From Micromonospora polyrhachis (lineage in GTDB: Bacteria; Actinomycetota; Actinomycetes; Mycobacteriales; Micromonosporaceae): a stretch of 64,000 nt of DNA. Of the stretch, positions 1 to 8,460 are shown in pieces. Under the pieces are notes generated by a model. It searched no databases. It was not told the origin of the DNA and saw only the letters and a program-made list of their open reading frames with translations. Numbering within the stretch: the stretch's first letter is position 1; each line of letters starts with the position of its first letter. The DNA lies in NCBI RefSeq assembly GCF_014203835.1, contig NZ_JACHJW010000001.1, positions 3,360,501 through 3,424,500 on the forward strand, read 5' to 3'. Made by a program: the position numbers and the translations under genes.

Positions 1-876
1 CCGCTCGGCGCGCTCGGCGGGACGGTGCTGCTGCTCCTGCTGTACGGCGCGCTGATGGCGTTCGCCGTGGTGGTCGGCTGGATCGCGGGACGACCGGTGG
101 ACGACATCGAGGCGACACCGTTCGTCGTGACGTACTTCGCGATCGTCGGGGTGGTGCTGCTCTTCCTCGCCGTACAGGGGATCACCGGGGTGGCGGCGCT
201 CGACCATCGGCTTACTCGCGCGCTGCTCGGGCCGACCGAGAAAGCCCACTACGAACAGCGCATCGCCGTACTGTCGGCGGCTCGGGCCGAGATCGTCGCC
301 GCAGTCGACGCCGAGCGTCGCCGGATCGAACGGGACCTGCACGACGGAGTGCAGCAGCGGCTCGTCGCCCTCGGCATGCTGCTCGGTCGGGCCCGTCGCG
401 CCACCGACCGGGCGAAGGCGGACGACCTGCTCCGCCAGGCGCACGAGGAGTCCGCCGGAGTGCTGGCCGAACTGCGCGAGGTGGCCTGGCGGGTGTATCC
501 GGCGGCGCTGGACGATGGCGGGCTGACCGCCGCCCTGGAGATTGTCGCCGAGCGCTCCCCGTTACCGGTACGCATGACGCTGGATCTGCCGGCCCGGCCC
601 GGCCCGGCGATCGAGACGGTCGCCTACTTCGTGGTCTGCGAGGCGGTCACCAATGCTGCCAAACACTCCCGGGCACACCGGGTGGAGGTCGTGGTGGCTG
701 GCCTCGACAACGCCGTACACGTGAAGATCACCGATGATGGTGTCGGCGGGGCCGACCCGGCCGGCGGCGGCCTCGCCGGCCTGCACCGGCGGGTGCACGC
801 CCTGGATGGCCGGATCCACGTCCACAGCCCGGTCGGTGGACCGACCACGATCACTGCGGAGCTGCCATGCGTCTGA
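1..876 (+). CDS. Sensor histidine kinase, 5' end outside the window
   Basis: The reading frame is open from base 1, so the N-terminus lies upstream. The visible part has two hydrophobic segments (about bases 30-90 and 120-190) and a HisKA_3 dimerisation box around the phosphoacceptor His in ERDLHDGVQQ (about base 340). It ends with an HATPase domain containing an N-box (CEAVTNAAKHS) and a G-box (DDGVGGADP). This is the NarL/DesK type of membrane kinase. It overlaps the following response regulator by 10 bases, so the two form one translationally coupled two-component system. The signal it senses cannot be read from the sequence. Confidence 0.9.
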   Translation, partial: PLGALGGTVLLLLLYGALMAFAVVVGWIAGRPVDDIEATPFVVTYFAIVGVVLLFLAVQGITGVAALDHRLTRALLGPTEKAHYEQRIAVLSAARAEIVAAVDAERRRIERDLHDGVQQRLVALGMLLGRARRATDRAKADDLLRQAHEESAGVLAELREVAWRVYPAALDDGGLTAALEIVAERSPLPVRMTLDLPARPGPAIETVAYFVVCEAVTNAAKHSRAHRVEVVVAGLDNAVHVKITDDGVGGADPAGGGLAGLHRRVHALDGRIHVHSPVGGPTTITAELPCV

Positions 877-1511
877 TCCTCGCCGAGGACTCGGCCCTGC
901 TGCGCGAAGGACTGGTCCGGCTGCTCACCGACGAGGGCCACGAAATCCTGGCTGCGGTAGGCGACGCCGAGCAGTTGTTGGCCGCCGTCGCCGCCGACCC
1001 GCCCGATCTCATCGTGGTCGACGTACGGATGCCGCCCACGCACACCGACGAGGGGCTGCGGGCGGCGTTGGAGATTCGTCGCCGTTGGCCCGCTGTCGGG
1101 GTGCTGGTGCTGTCCCAGTACGTCGAGAAGCGCTACGCCGCCGAGCTGCTCGGTGGCACCGCCAGCGGGGTGGGATACCTGCTGAAGGACCGGGTGGTCC
1201 AGGTCGGTGAGTTCCTGGACGCGCTGGACCGGGTGGGCGCGGGCGGGGCCGCCTTCGATCCGGAGGTGGTACGTCAACTGCTCGCTCGTACGACCCGGGT
1301 CGACCCGCTGGCCGCCCTCACGCCTCGGGAGCGGGACGTGCTGGAGCACATGGCGCAGGGCTGCACCAACGCCCATATTGCGGCGAAGTTGCACGTGTCG
1401 CAGAGCGCGGTCGAGAAACACGTCAACGCGATCTTCGACAAGCTCGGCCTGGCGCACGTCACCGGCTACAGCCGCCGGGTGCTCGCGGTGCTGCGCTACC
1501 TCGGCACCTAG
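867..1511 (+). CDS. LuxR/NarL-family response regulator
   Basis: The 214-aa protein has an N-terminal receiver domain with the acidic pocket near residues 7-8 and the likely phospho-acceptor Asp52 in LIVVDVRMPP. A C-terminal LuxR helix-turn-helix follows (about residues 148-210, starting LTPRERDVLEHMAQG). The length is normal for the family. The ATG lies inside the 3' end of the upstream kinase gene, which makes that kinase its likely partner. Targets are unknown. Confidence 0.92.
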   Translation: MRLILAEDSALLREGLVRLLTDEGHEILAAVGDAEQLLAAVAADPPDLIVVDVRMPPTHTDEGLRAALEIRRRWPAVGVLVLSQYVEKRYAAELLGGTASGVGYLLKDRVVQVGEFLDALDRVGAGGAAFDPEVVRQLLARTTRVDPLAALTPRERDVLEHMAQGCTNAHIAAKLHVSQSAVEKHVNAIFDKLGLAHVTGYSRRVLAVLRYLGT

Positions 1512-1882
1512 TGCGGTAGGGGACCGGGCTCGCCGCTCGCCGCTCGCCTGCTCGCCGCTCTGCCGCTCTGCTGGGCCTGCTGACCGGCCGACCTGCTGAC
1601 TGGCCGACCTGACGGCCCTGGCTGGCTGGCCGACCGTCCAGGTTGCCCTCCAGGGGGTGATGGAGCGTGGCTCCACATGAGTCGGGTCGGACCGGCTACG
1701 AGTCGTGACGACATTGAATCGTCATGCCGCCGAATTACTATGACGAGGTCGAAATAGGCACTCCTCACCTTGATTCAAAGCCGAACCTTCCCTAATGTGG
1801 GGCACCGACCGTTTGCGGATAGTCGGCCTCCACTTCCCCCTCCGCGAGGCGCCCGGCGGTCGGTCACGAAGGAGTCGCGCCG
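1512..1882 (+). other. Intergenic region with short GC-rich repeats and a promoter
   Basis: No gene is supported here. The first 170 bases hold low-complexity pieces (repeated cgccgct, and two copies of a gaccggccgacct-like phrase), perhaps remnants of the kinase-operon 3' flank. The last 110 bases carry a sigma-70-like promoter and the 5' leader of the NlpC/P60 gene. I looked for the conserved core of a ydaO riboswitch, as found in front of the paralogue at 6681, and did not find it. Confidence 0.6.
1770..1798 (+). promoter_or_regulatory. Sigma-70-like promoter for the first NlpC/P60 gene
   Basis: TTGATT at 1770-1775 and TAATGT at 1793-1798 are separated by exactly 17 bases, about 85 bases before the start codon. 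The -10 context (TTCCCTAATGTGGGG) resembles that of the paralogous gene (TTCCCTAGGTTGGGG at about 6473), which strengthens both assignments. Confidence 0.55.
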
Positions 1883-2887
1883 GTGCGAAGTCGGCCATCC
1901 CATCCTCGTACGCCGGAGCAGGTATCCACCCGTCGTAACGCCGCGCGTCGGGTCTTTCACCGTCTGGTGACGGTAGTCGCAGCGGCCTGTGTCGGTCTGG
2001 TGCCTGCCGTGCAGGCGCAGGCCACACCCACGCCGGAACAGATCGACGCGCAGATCGAGAAGCAGTGGCATGAACTCGAAGGCGTGATCGAGCAGTACAA
2101 CAAGGTACGCGTCGAGATGAAGGCCAACCAGAAGAAGGCGACGGAGCTGGAGAAGAAGATCCAGCCCCTCTCCCTTCAGGTCGACGAGGCGCTGAGCCGG
2201 GTCGGTGGCCTGGCGGTGCGGTTCTACAAGACCGGCCCCTCGTCCAACCTGAACGCATTGTTGTCGACTGGTAACCCCACCACGTTGGCCGATCAGTTGA
2301 CCTATCTGAATTTGTTGAACGAGCACGAGCGGCGGCAGATTGCCGATGTCGTGGCCACCCGGGACCGGTACATGGCCGAGAAGACGAAGCTCGACAACCT
2401 GATCGCGCAGCAGGCCCGGCAGGAGGCCGAACTGGCGGCGAAGAAGAAGGACATCGACGCCGAGGTCACCCGGCTGAAGGCCATGATGCCGAAGACGACC
2501 GTCAAGGTCGCAAATTGCCCGACGATCAACGGTGTGGTCACCGAAGCCGCGCGGATCGCGATCCAGACCGCCTGCGCCCAGGTGGGGGACCCGTACGTCT
2601 GGGGTGCCGCCGGACCGAACTCGTTCGACTGCTCCGGGCTCACCCAGTATGCCTACGGCAAGGCGGGGATCTACCTGGATCACTACACCGGCTCGCAGAT
2701 CGGCGCGGGCAGAGGGGTGAGCGCCTCCGAGGCGCGTCCGGGTGACCTGGTCTTCTTCCCGAACCACGTAGGCCTCTACATCGGCAACGGAAAGATGGTC
2801 CACGCGCCGACGTTCAACCAGTCGGTCACGGTGGCGTCGGTGGGCAGCTTCGGCAAGTCGGTGACGGCGTACCGCCGCGTCGGCTGA
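1883..2887 (+). CDS. Secreted NlpC/P60 peptidoglycan endopeptidase (C40), RipA-like
   Basis: This 334-aa protein should cleave stem peptides of peptidoglycan outside the membrane. Residues 1-47 look like a signal peptide (Arg-rich, then hydrophobic, ending AQA). Residues 50-205 are a charged coiled coil, as in RipA/CwlO-type hydrolases. Residues 217-330 are the NlpC/P60 domain with the expected Cys250 (FDCSGL), His295 (NHVGLYIG) and His307 (MVHAP). The GTG start is chosen because GAAGGAG lies 8 bases upstream. It is a paralogue of the gene at 6681. Its original terminator is split by an IS30-type element. Confidence 0.92.
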   Translation: MRSRPSHPRTPEQVSTRRNAARRVFHRLVTVVAAACVGLVPAVQAQATPTPEQIDAQIEKQWHELEGVIEQYNKVRVEMKANQKKATELEKKIQPLSLQVDEALSRVGGLAVRFYKTGPSSNLNALLSTGNPTTLADQLTYLNLLNEHERRQIADVVATRDRYMAEKTKLDNLIAQQARQEAELAAKKKDIDAEVTRLKAMMPKTTVKVANCPTINGVVTEAARIAIQTACAQVGDPYVWGAAGPNSFDCSGLTQYAYGKAGIYLDHYTGSQIGAGRGVSASEARPGDLVFFPNHVGLYIGNGKMVHAPTFNQSVTVASVGSFGKSVTAYRRVG

Positions 2888-2927
2888 CGCTGTGCTGTGC
2901 GGAAGGGCCCCTTGCCATGCAAGAAGC

Positions 2928-4217
2928 CTTGAGTTCTAGTGGTGGTTGCAACACCTGATCTGTTCAGGAGTTGCAGTGTTCGAGATCCGTAAGGACCGGG
3001 CGCCTCAGGGCCGGAAGAAGTTGCATGCTGAGCGTCAGGCTTATCTTGATCTTGTGGCGCAGGGTGTAGGTACCGCACAGGCGTGTCGGATCGTCGGGGT
3101 CAACCGGCGTACTGGCCATCGTTGGCGGCACGGGCGGAAGTCCCGGGCCGGGCAGGAGGCGCAACCTCCTGCCCGGCCCGGGACTTCCGCCGGTCGGTTT
3201 CTGTCCGTGGACGACCGGATCCTGATCGCTGACCTGCGGCGCGAGGGCAGGTCGCTTCGGTCGATCGCAGCCGAGGTGGGGCGGGATCCGTCCACGATCA
3301 GCCGTGAACTGCGCCGTAATGCCCATCCCGGGACAGGGGACTACCGCCCTCACGCGGCTCAGGCACGGGCCGAACAGCGGCGCCCACGGCCGAAGACGGG
3401 CAAGCTCGCCGCGAACCCGCGGCTACGCCAGGCAGTGCAGGACGGCTTGGACCGTAAGTGGAGCCCGGAACAGATCGTGCAACGGTTGCGGCGAGACTTC
3501 CCCGACCAGCCAGGGATGCACGTGACCCACGAAACGATCTACCAGGCGCTCTACGTGCAGGGACGCGGTGAGCTACGCCGCGAGCTGACTCGGGCGCTGC
3601 GTACCGGCCGCGCGGTCCGCCGCCCGCGCCGCCAACCCGGACAACGTCAGCCTCGCTTCACCGCGCCCATGGTGATGATCAGCGACCGGCCCGCCGAAGC
3701 CGACGACCGGGCCGTGCCCGGCCACTGGGAAGGCGACCTCATCATCGGTAAGGACAGCGCCTCGGCCATCGGCACCCTGGTGGAACGCGCTACCCGCTAC
3801 GTCCTGTTGGTGCACCTGGGTCGCGGTCGTACCGCTGAGCGTGTCCGTGACGCGCTGCAGGCCACCGTCGCCACCCTGCCGGCCCACCTCAAACGATCCC
3901 TGACCTGGGACCAAGGCACCGAAATGGCCCTGCACCACCAGTTCAGCACCGCTGCGGACATTCCCGTCTACTTCTGTGATCCACACTCGCCCTGGCAACG
4001 CGGCTCCAACGAGAACACCAACGGTCTGCTTCGCCAGTACTTCCCCAAAGGCACCGACCTCGCCGTCCACGCCCCGGAGCACCTCGCCGCCGTCGCCGCC
4101 GAACTCAACGGCCGACCACGCAAAACACTCGGCTGGGACACCCCAGCCGAGCGCATCGCTAAGCTTCTGACCGAAGCCAGTTGATCACCTGTGTTGCAAC
4201 GACCCCTGGAATCCGCC
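2928..4217 (+). mobile_element. IS30-family insertion sequence
   Basis: The element is about 1.29 kb with one transposase gene. Imperfect terminal inverted repeats are visible: TTCTAGTGGTGGTTGCAAC on the left (from 2934) matches TTCCAGGGGTCGTTGCAAC read inward from 4211, with three mismatches. Extending both ends equally leaves a 3-bp direct repeat AGC at 2925-2927 and 4218-4220, a plausible target duplication. The exact ends are therefore inferred, and the outermost 6 bases of the repeats match poorly. Confidence 0.8.
2976..4184 (+). CDS. IS30-family DDE transposase
   Basis: The 402-aa protein has N-terminal helix-turn-helix segments (one at about residues 10-45, a second around LRREGRSLRSIAAEVGRDPSTISREL), then an rve-type integrase core. 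The DDE residues are visible as Asp in GHWEGDLIIGK, Asp in LTWDQGTEM, and Glu in the segment WQRGSNENTNGLLRQYFP. GTG at 2976 is preferred over the upstream TTG because CAGGAG lies 6 bases before it. The frame is intact, so the element may still be active. Confidence 0.93.
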   Translation: MFEIRKDRAPQGRKKLHAERQAYLDLVAQGVGTAQACRIVGVNRRTGHRWRHGRKSRAGQEAQPPARPGTSAGRFLSVDDRILIADLRREGRSLRSIAAEVGRDPSTISRELRRNAHPGTGDYRPHAAQARAEQRRPRPKTGKLAANPRLRQAVQDGLDRKWSPEQIVQRLRRDFPDQPGMHVTHETIYQALYVQGRGELRRELTRALRTGRAVRRPRRQPGQRQPRFTAPMVMISDRPAEADDRAVPGHWEGDLIIGKDSASAIGTLVERATRYVLLVHLGRGRTAERVRDALQATVATLPAHLKRSLTWDQGTEMALHHQFSTAADIPVYFCDPHSPWQRGSNENTNGLLRQYFPKGTDLAVHAPEHLAAVAAELNGRPRKTLGWDTPAERIAKLLTEAS

Positions 4218-4258
4218 AGCGATGGCAAGGGGCCCTTCCTCACGTGTGCGGTACGGCG

Positions 4259-6283
4259 TCAGCGCGGCGCACCGATCGGCGACGGCAGGATCTGTACGTC
4301 GTCGAGGTTGACGAACATGATGCGATGACCGAACTGGATCTGGACGTACCGGTTCTCGCCCCGGATCACCGTCCAGTCACCGGGGGACGTCCCTTCGAAC
4401 GTCGTGGCCCGGTAGTACTCGCCCGGTAGCACATCCCCGACCGCGTACCGCTGCCCGGCGGAGAGCGTGTACTGCAACGGGGTGATCGTCTGGTACGGCA
4501 CCCCGGTCGGGTAGGCGGCCTGCTCCGGGTAGGCCCGGCCGTACACCGGGATGGTGGCCTTGCCCGGCTTGGGGGTCACGACCAGGCCGAGTGTCCACTT
4601 GGCGGTGGGGGCCGAGGCCGGGTTGTGGAACCACGCCTTCTGCCCGAGGTACCAGATCGCGGTCCAGTCGCCCTGCCGGTCGGCGATGGCGTACGTCTGG
4701 CCCGCCGAGCCCCGCGCGCCATGGTCGGAGATCTGCATCGTGTTCGGCGTGCCGTCCGGCCGCAGCGCGATGTCGTTGACCAGCGGCGCGTCCGGGCTGG
4801 GCGCGCTGCGCAGGATCACCGACGACGAGCCACGCGAGGGGCACGGCTCGGTTGGCGGGGCGGGTGCCTTGGCACATCCGTAGAAGTTCGGCCGGTTGGT
4901 GGCGAAGTCCGGGTCCAGGGTCACCAGTCCGGTACGCGGCGTGCCGGTGCCCCGGATCGGTGCCCCCAGCAGGTCGAAGTAGTGCGACCAGTCCCAGTAC
5001 GGGCCCGGGTCCCAGTGCATCCCTCGGACGGTGCTCGGCACGGTGCCGGGCACGTTGTCGTGGCCGATGATGTGTTGCCGGTCCAGCGGCACGTTGTGCT
5101 TCTTGGCCAGGTAGCGCACCAGCTTGGCCGAGCTGCGGTACATCGCCTCGGTGTACCAGGTGCCCTGGGCGGCGAAGCCCTCGTGCTCGATTCCGACCGA
5201 CTTGGCGTTGACGTACCAGTTGCCGGCGTGCCAGCCGACGTCCTTGGCCTTGAGGTGCTGGGCGGTGTGACCGTCTGCCGAGCGCATCGTGTAGTGCCAG
5301 CTCACCCACTCCGGGTCCTGGGCCAGCCGGGTCGTGCTGTCGAAGTAGCCCTCGGCGTCGTGGATCAGGATGTACTCGATCTTCTGCTGCGCCGGCCGGT
5401 TGCCCTTGTCGTGGTTGCCGTAGTTGCCCGGATCGGTGCCGTCGCCGAGTAGCTGGTAGGGGGCGGGCAGCCACTCACAGGAGATGGTCGTCGGGCATTC
5501 CAGCCCGTCCGGTCGGGTCGGCGTGCGCAGGCCGAGCCGGTCCAGCCAGGACCTGATCGGGTCGAGGCTGGGGTGCGCGGCGAGGGTGATCCGGTGCCCG
5601 TCGTCGGTGACTCGGTTGGCACCCGTACGGATGGTGGCGTAGACCTCGTCGGCGAAGGCCGCGGCGGCGTCGCTGGTCTCCGCGCCGGAGTACCGGGCCA
5701 CCGCGCCGTACCAGGCCGCCGGGTCGCTCGCGCTTCCCGTCGGTCCGGTCAGGGCCTTCTGGTACGACGACAGCAGCGCCGCCCCGCCCCGGATGTTCGC
5801 CCGAGCGTCGGTACGCAGTGCCTCCGCCCCGGCCCCGGTGAGCGTGGCGGCGGTGCCCAGGGTGCGTAGGGCCGCGCTCTCTGGCGTGGCCACACTGGGG
5901 TGCTCGCGGGCGAGTGACCGGCGGGAGTCGTCGCCACGCGGGTCCTCCGCCGAGTCGTGGTGACCGCCGGAGGTGGGCAGGCTGGCCACGTGGGCGGCGT
6001 CGGTGAGGTGCATCGGGCCGTAGCCGCCGGCGGTGCTGGGGGTGCCGGCGTTGGTGTCCCAGCGGGACTGGAGATAGGAGACGCCCAGCAGGACGCTCTC
6101 CGGTACGCCGTAGTCGCTGGCGGCGGCGGTGTAGTCCTGTTGCCGGGAGTCGACCGTTGCGCTCGCGGTGGTCGGTACGGGCGTGGTGGCGGACGCCGAC
6201 GCGGCGGGTACGAGCGTCGCCGCGCCGACCACCACGGTACTGAGCAGTATCCGGCTGCTCAGCGGTACTTTCGGACGGTGCAT
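4259..6283 (-). CDS. Secreted N-acetylmuramoyl-L-alanine amidase with an N-terminal lysozyme-like region
   Basis: The 674-aa protein is predicted to cut the amide bond between muramic acid and the stem peptide. It has a signal peptide (residues 1-32). A region at about 50-220 resembles a degenerate transglycosylase fold (SVLLGVSYLQSRW, then GGYGPMHLTDAA). The zinc amidase_2 domain spans about 300-440, with ligands likely His308 (ILIHD), His408 (IIGHD) and Asp425 (HWDPG). The C-terminal SH3-like repeats probably bind cell wall. The ATG at 6283 is chosen because GGAGG stands directly upstream. It is convergent with the first NlpC/P60 gene and divergent from the second. Confidence 0.88.
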   Translation of the reverse strand: MHRPKVPLSSRILLSTVVVGAATLVPAASASATTPVPTTASATVDSRQQDYTAAASDYGVPESVLLGVSYLQSRWDTNAGTPSTAGGYGPMHLTDAAHVASLPTSGGHHDSAEDPRGDDSRRSLAREHPSVATPESAALRTLGTAATLTGAGAEALRTDARANIRGGAALLSSYQKALTGPTGSASDPAAWYGAVARYSGAETSDAAAAFADEVYATIRTGANRVTDDGHRITLAAHPSLDPIRSWLDRLGLRTPTRPDGLECPTTISCEWLPAPYQLLGDGTDPGNYGNHDKGNRPAQQKIEYILIHDAEGYFDSTTRLAQDPEWVSWHYTMRSADGHTAQHLKAKDVGWHAGNWYVNAKSVGIEHEGFAAQGTWYTEAMYRSSAKLVRYLAKKHNVPLDRQHIIGHDNVPGTVPSTVRGMHWDPGPYWDWSHYFDLLGAPIRGTGTPRTGLVTLDPDFATNRPNFYGCAKAPAPPTEPCPSRGSSSVILRSAPSPDAPLVNDIALRPDGTPNTMQISDHGARGSAGQTYAIADRQGDWTAIWYLGQKAWFHNPASAPTAKWTLGLVVTPKPGKATIPVYGRAYPEQAAYPTGVPYQTITPLQYTLSAGQRYAVGDVLPGEYYRATTFEGTSPGDWTVIRGENRYVQIQFGHRIMFVNLDDVQILPSPIGAPR

Positions 6284-6454
6284 CGAACCTCCATTCGGGG
6301 GATGACTCATTGGTCACCCTCACTCGCCCGAGGGGGGTTCGTCAATGGCTTGCGGAATCGTTGATGGAGGTGAAAGATTTCTTCATGTCTGCCCTCAGTG
6401 GCCCACTCTCTGCAACCAATGGTTGTACGAAGCGAATTATCTTGCCGGTTCGGG

Positions 6455-6483
6455 TTGCGCCTGGTAGTGCACTTCCCTAGGTT
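6455..6483 (+). promoter_or_regulatory. Sigma-70-like promoter for the second NlpC/P60 gene
   Basis: TTGCGC (6455-6460) and TAGGTT (6478-6483) are separated by 17 bases. The surrounding sequence TTCCCTAGGTTGGGG parallels the promoter of the paralogue at 1883. Transcription from here would run through the riboswitch that begins about 60 bases downstream. Confidence 0.5.
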
Positions 6484-6544
6484 GGGGACGGTCGAGACGA
6501 GGGCAGTTCGTCCATCCGGGGCGACGTCGGCTCGATACCGCCGA

Positions 6545-6660
6545 ATCGTTCGCAAGATCGAACCGGGGACCCACATGATCCATCGGGGTGAATCCGCGAT
6601 CCGCGGTAGGGCGCACATCTTCCCGCCCGAACCCGTCAGCTAACTCGGTAGGCGGTCAGG
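6545..6660 (+). promoter_or_regulatory. ydaO-type c-di-AMP riboswitch
   Basis: The leader contains the conserved blocks of the ydaO/yuaA aptamer in order: ACCGGGGACCCAC, then CGGGGTGAATCCGC, GCGGTAGGGC, CCGAACCCGTCAGCTAAC and CGGTAGGCGG. The ribosome site AAGGAG follows at once (6664-6669). In actinobacteria this riboswitch is known to control cell-wall hydrolases of the RpfA and NlpC/P60 type, usually repressing them when c-di-AMP is high. Here it should couple endopeptidase expression to turgor or wall stress. The outer boundaries are approximate. Confidence 0.88.
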
Positions 6661-6680
6661 AAGAAGGAGTACGGACGCCG

Positions 6681-7754
6681 GTGGCACATCATGCCCCCCG
6701 GTTGCGCCCGGTCCGGTCGGTGCACGCCGACCGAGATACGGCGATACCGCCTACCCGTCGGTCCCGGTTCACCTCCACGCGATCCCGGTTCACCGCCACT
6801 CGGTCCTGGTACACCGCCACGCTCGCCGCGATTGCCAGCATCGCCGTCGTGCTCGTCGGCGCGACCCCGGCCCATGCCGAGCCGTCGGTGACCGAGATCG
6901 AGAACCAGATCGACAAGGCGTGGGCGAAGCTGGAACCGATCATCGAGAAGCACAACGCCACCCGACAGGACCTGGCCGGCAAGAAGAAGCAGGCCGACGC
7001 GCTGGGCAAGAAGATCCAGCCGCTGCAACGCCAGATCGACGAGGCGATGGGCAAGGTCGGGGCGCTCGCTGTCCAGGCGTACAAGGGCGACAACGCCTCC
7101 ACGCTCAACGCCATCCTCACCACCGGCTCACCCACCACCCTCCTCGACCAGCTCGGTGTGCTCGACCAGTTCGCCCGCCAGCAGCAGCACGACATCCAGG
7201 CCGTGGTCGACCTGAAGAACAGGTACGCCGCGCAGAAGGGGCCGCTGGACGTGCTGGTCGCCCAGCTCACCCGCACCGAGGCCGAGTTGGCGGCGAAGAA
7301 GAAGGAGATCGACGCCGAGGTCACCCGGCTACAGAAGCTGCGCCTGGTGGCGTACGGCAACGGTGGCGGTGGCGTGCTCCGGCCGGCACCCTGCCCCGCG
7401 ACCTACCCGGGTGGCTCGACCGGACAGGTGGTCAAGTTCGCCTGCGCCCAGATCGGGAAGCCCTACGTGTGGGGCTCGGCCGGACCCAACTCGTACGACT
7501 GTTCCGGCCTGACGCTGCGGGCCTGGCAGCAGGCGGGCGTATCGCTACCGCACAACGCGGCCCAGCAACGGGCGATGATGCCGCACGTGAGCCGTGCCGA
7601 GCTACGCCCAGGTGACCTGGTCTTCTACAACGGCCTCGCGCACGTCGGCCTCTACGTCGGCGACGGTTGGGTGGTGCATGCTCCCACCGCCGGTGACCAG
7701 GTCAGGATGCGCAAGGTCGACGGTGGTGTGCACAGCTACGGTCGCCCGGGCTGA
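6681..7754 (+). CDS. Secreted NlpC/P60 peptidoglycan endopeptidase under riboswitch control
   Basis: Starting at GTG 6681 the protein has 357 residues. An upstream in-frame start at 6588 would lie inside the riboswitch aptamer, and AAGGAG sits 11 bases before 6681. A long Arg/Thr-rich N-terminal segment with a small TRSRFT repeat precedes a hydrophobic signal segment (about 49-66, ending AHA). A coiled coil follows (about 68-220), then the catalytic domain with Cys274 (YDCSGL), His321 and His333. It is a paralogue of the gene at 1883 with the same coiled-coil layout and phrases (GKKIQPLQRQIDEA, EAELAAKKKEIDAEVTRL). Confidence 0.92.
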   Translation: MAHHAPRLRPVRSVHADRDTAIPPTRRSRFTSTRSRFTATRSWYTATLAAIASIAVVLVGATPAHAEPSVTEIENQIDKAWAKLEPIIEKHNATRQDLAGKKKQADALGKKIQPLQRQIDEAMGKVGALAVQAYKGDNASTLNAILTTGSPTTLLDQLGVLDQFARQQQHDIQAVVDLKNRYAAQKGPLDVLVAQLTRTEAELAAKKKEIDAEVTRLQKLRLVAYGNGGGGVLRPAPCPATYPGGSTGQVVKFACAQIGKPYVWGSAGPNSYDCSGLTLRAWQQAGVSLPHNAAQQRAMMPHVSRAELRPGDLVFYNGLAHVGLYVGDGWVVHAPTAGDQVRMRKVDGGVHSYGRPG

Positions 7755-7773
7755 CGTCTTTGGTGTCAGGAAG

Positions 7774-7809
7774 GGCCCCTTCCTATCGCGTTTCGCATAG
7801 GAAGGGGCC
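7774..7809 (+). terminator. Strong hairpin terminator
   Basis: GGCCCCTTCCTAT (7774-7786) pairs with ATAGGAAGGGGCC (7797-7809) around a short loop that can add GCG/CGC pairs. It lies between the convergent NlpC/P60 and dcd genes and can serve both. The outer sequence GGAAGGGCCCCTT is shared with the hairpin split by the IS30-type element. Confidence 0.8.
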
Positions 7810-7830
7810 GCCCAACACCCGTGGTACGCG

Positions 7831-8409
7831 TCAGCGGGTCGGCCAGGTACGCCAGCTCTGCCAGGACCGGCTCGGGGTCGGCCCCCGCTGTCCCTGATAG
7901 CGCGAGCCGTAGACCTCGGAGCCGTACGGGTGCTCGGCCGGGGACGAGAGCCGGAAGATGCACAACTGACCGATCTTCATGCCCGGCCACAGGGTGATCG
8001 GCAGGTTGGCGACGTTGGACAACTCCAGCGTGACGTGACCGGAGAAGCCGGGGTCGATGAAGCCCGCCGTCGAGTGGGTGAGCAGCCCCAGCCGGCCGAG
8101 GCTCGACTTGCCCTCCAGCCGCCCGGCGAGCTGGTCGCCGAGGGAGATCACCTCCAGCGTGGAGGCGAGCACGAACTCGCCCGGGTGCAGCACGAACGGC
8201 TCACCGTCAGGCACGTCGACCACGGAGGTCAGGTCGTCCTGCTGACGGGACGGGTCGATGTGTGTGTAGAGGTGGTTGTTGAACACCCGGAACAACCGGT
8301 CGAGGCGTACGTCGATGCTGGACGGCTGGACCAGCGCCGGCTCGAACGGTTCCAGCGCCAAGGTGCCCGCCTTGATCTCGCTGACGAGGTCACGGTCGGA
8401 GAGCAGCAT
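7831..8409 (-). CDS. dcd: dCTP deaminase
   Basis: The 192-aa enzyme converts dCTP to dUTP, or directly to dUMP if it is bifunctional like the mycobacterial enzyme, supplying dTMP synthesis. It has the family motifs [41 protein letters not shown] and the C-terminal [15 protein letters not shown] lid. The length is normal. It is divergent from the flavin-type gene at 8489, with a LexA-like box between them, so it may be induced by DNA damage. Confidence 0.95.
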   Translation of the reverse strand: MLLSDRDLVSEIKAGTLALEPFEPALVQPSSIDVRLDRLFRVFNNHLYTHIDPSRQQDDLTSVVDVPDGEPFVLHPGEFVLASTLEVISLGDQLAGRLEGKSSLGRLGLLTHSTAGFIDPGFSGHVTLELSNVANLPITLWPGMKIGQLCIFRLSSPAEHPYGSEVYGSRYQGQRGPTPSRSWQSWRTWPTR

Positions 8410-8460
8410 CGTGCCACCATAGCGACCTCCCTTCTGACCAGCACCGTCGCACTACCGATC

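Larger units (their letters stand above)
2901..4239. terminator. Terminator hairpin split by an insertion sequence
   Basis: The 18-base arm GGAAGGGCCCCTTGCCAT (2901-2918) is perfectly complementary to bases 4222-4239. The two arms now stand 1.3 kb apart because the insertion sequence lies between them. Without the element they would form an 18-bp stem with a loop of about 10 bases, placed between the convergent NlpC/P60 and amidase genes. A hairpin with the same GGAAGGGCCCCTT beginning lies at about 7770. Whether termination still works is unknown. Confidence 0.75.

Noticed and set aside
624-1676. 350-codon minus-strand frame over the kinase/regulator pair
   Set aside because: It is a shadow frame opposite two well-conserved genes, with no domain and an Arg/Gly/His-rich composition typical of high-GC antisense frames.
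1740-1882. Possible second ydaO riboswitch before the first NlpC/P60 gene
   Set aside because: The conserved GTCAGCTAAC and GGTAGGC blocks are absent, although the promoter resembles that of the riboswitch-controlled paralogue.
4181-4429. Small plus-strand frame after the IS30-type element
   Set aside because: It overlaps the amidase 3' end in antisense and contains the terminator arm. No coding evidence.
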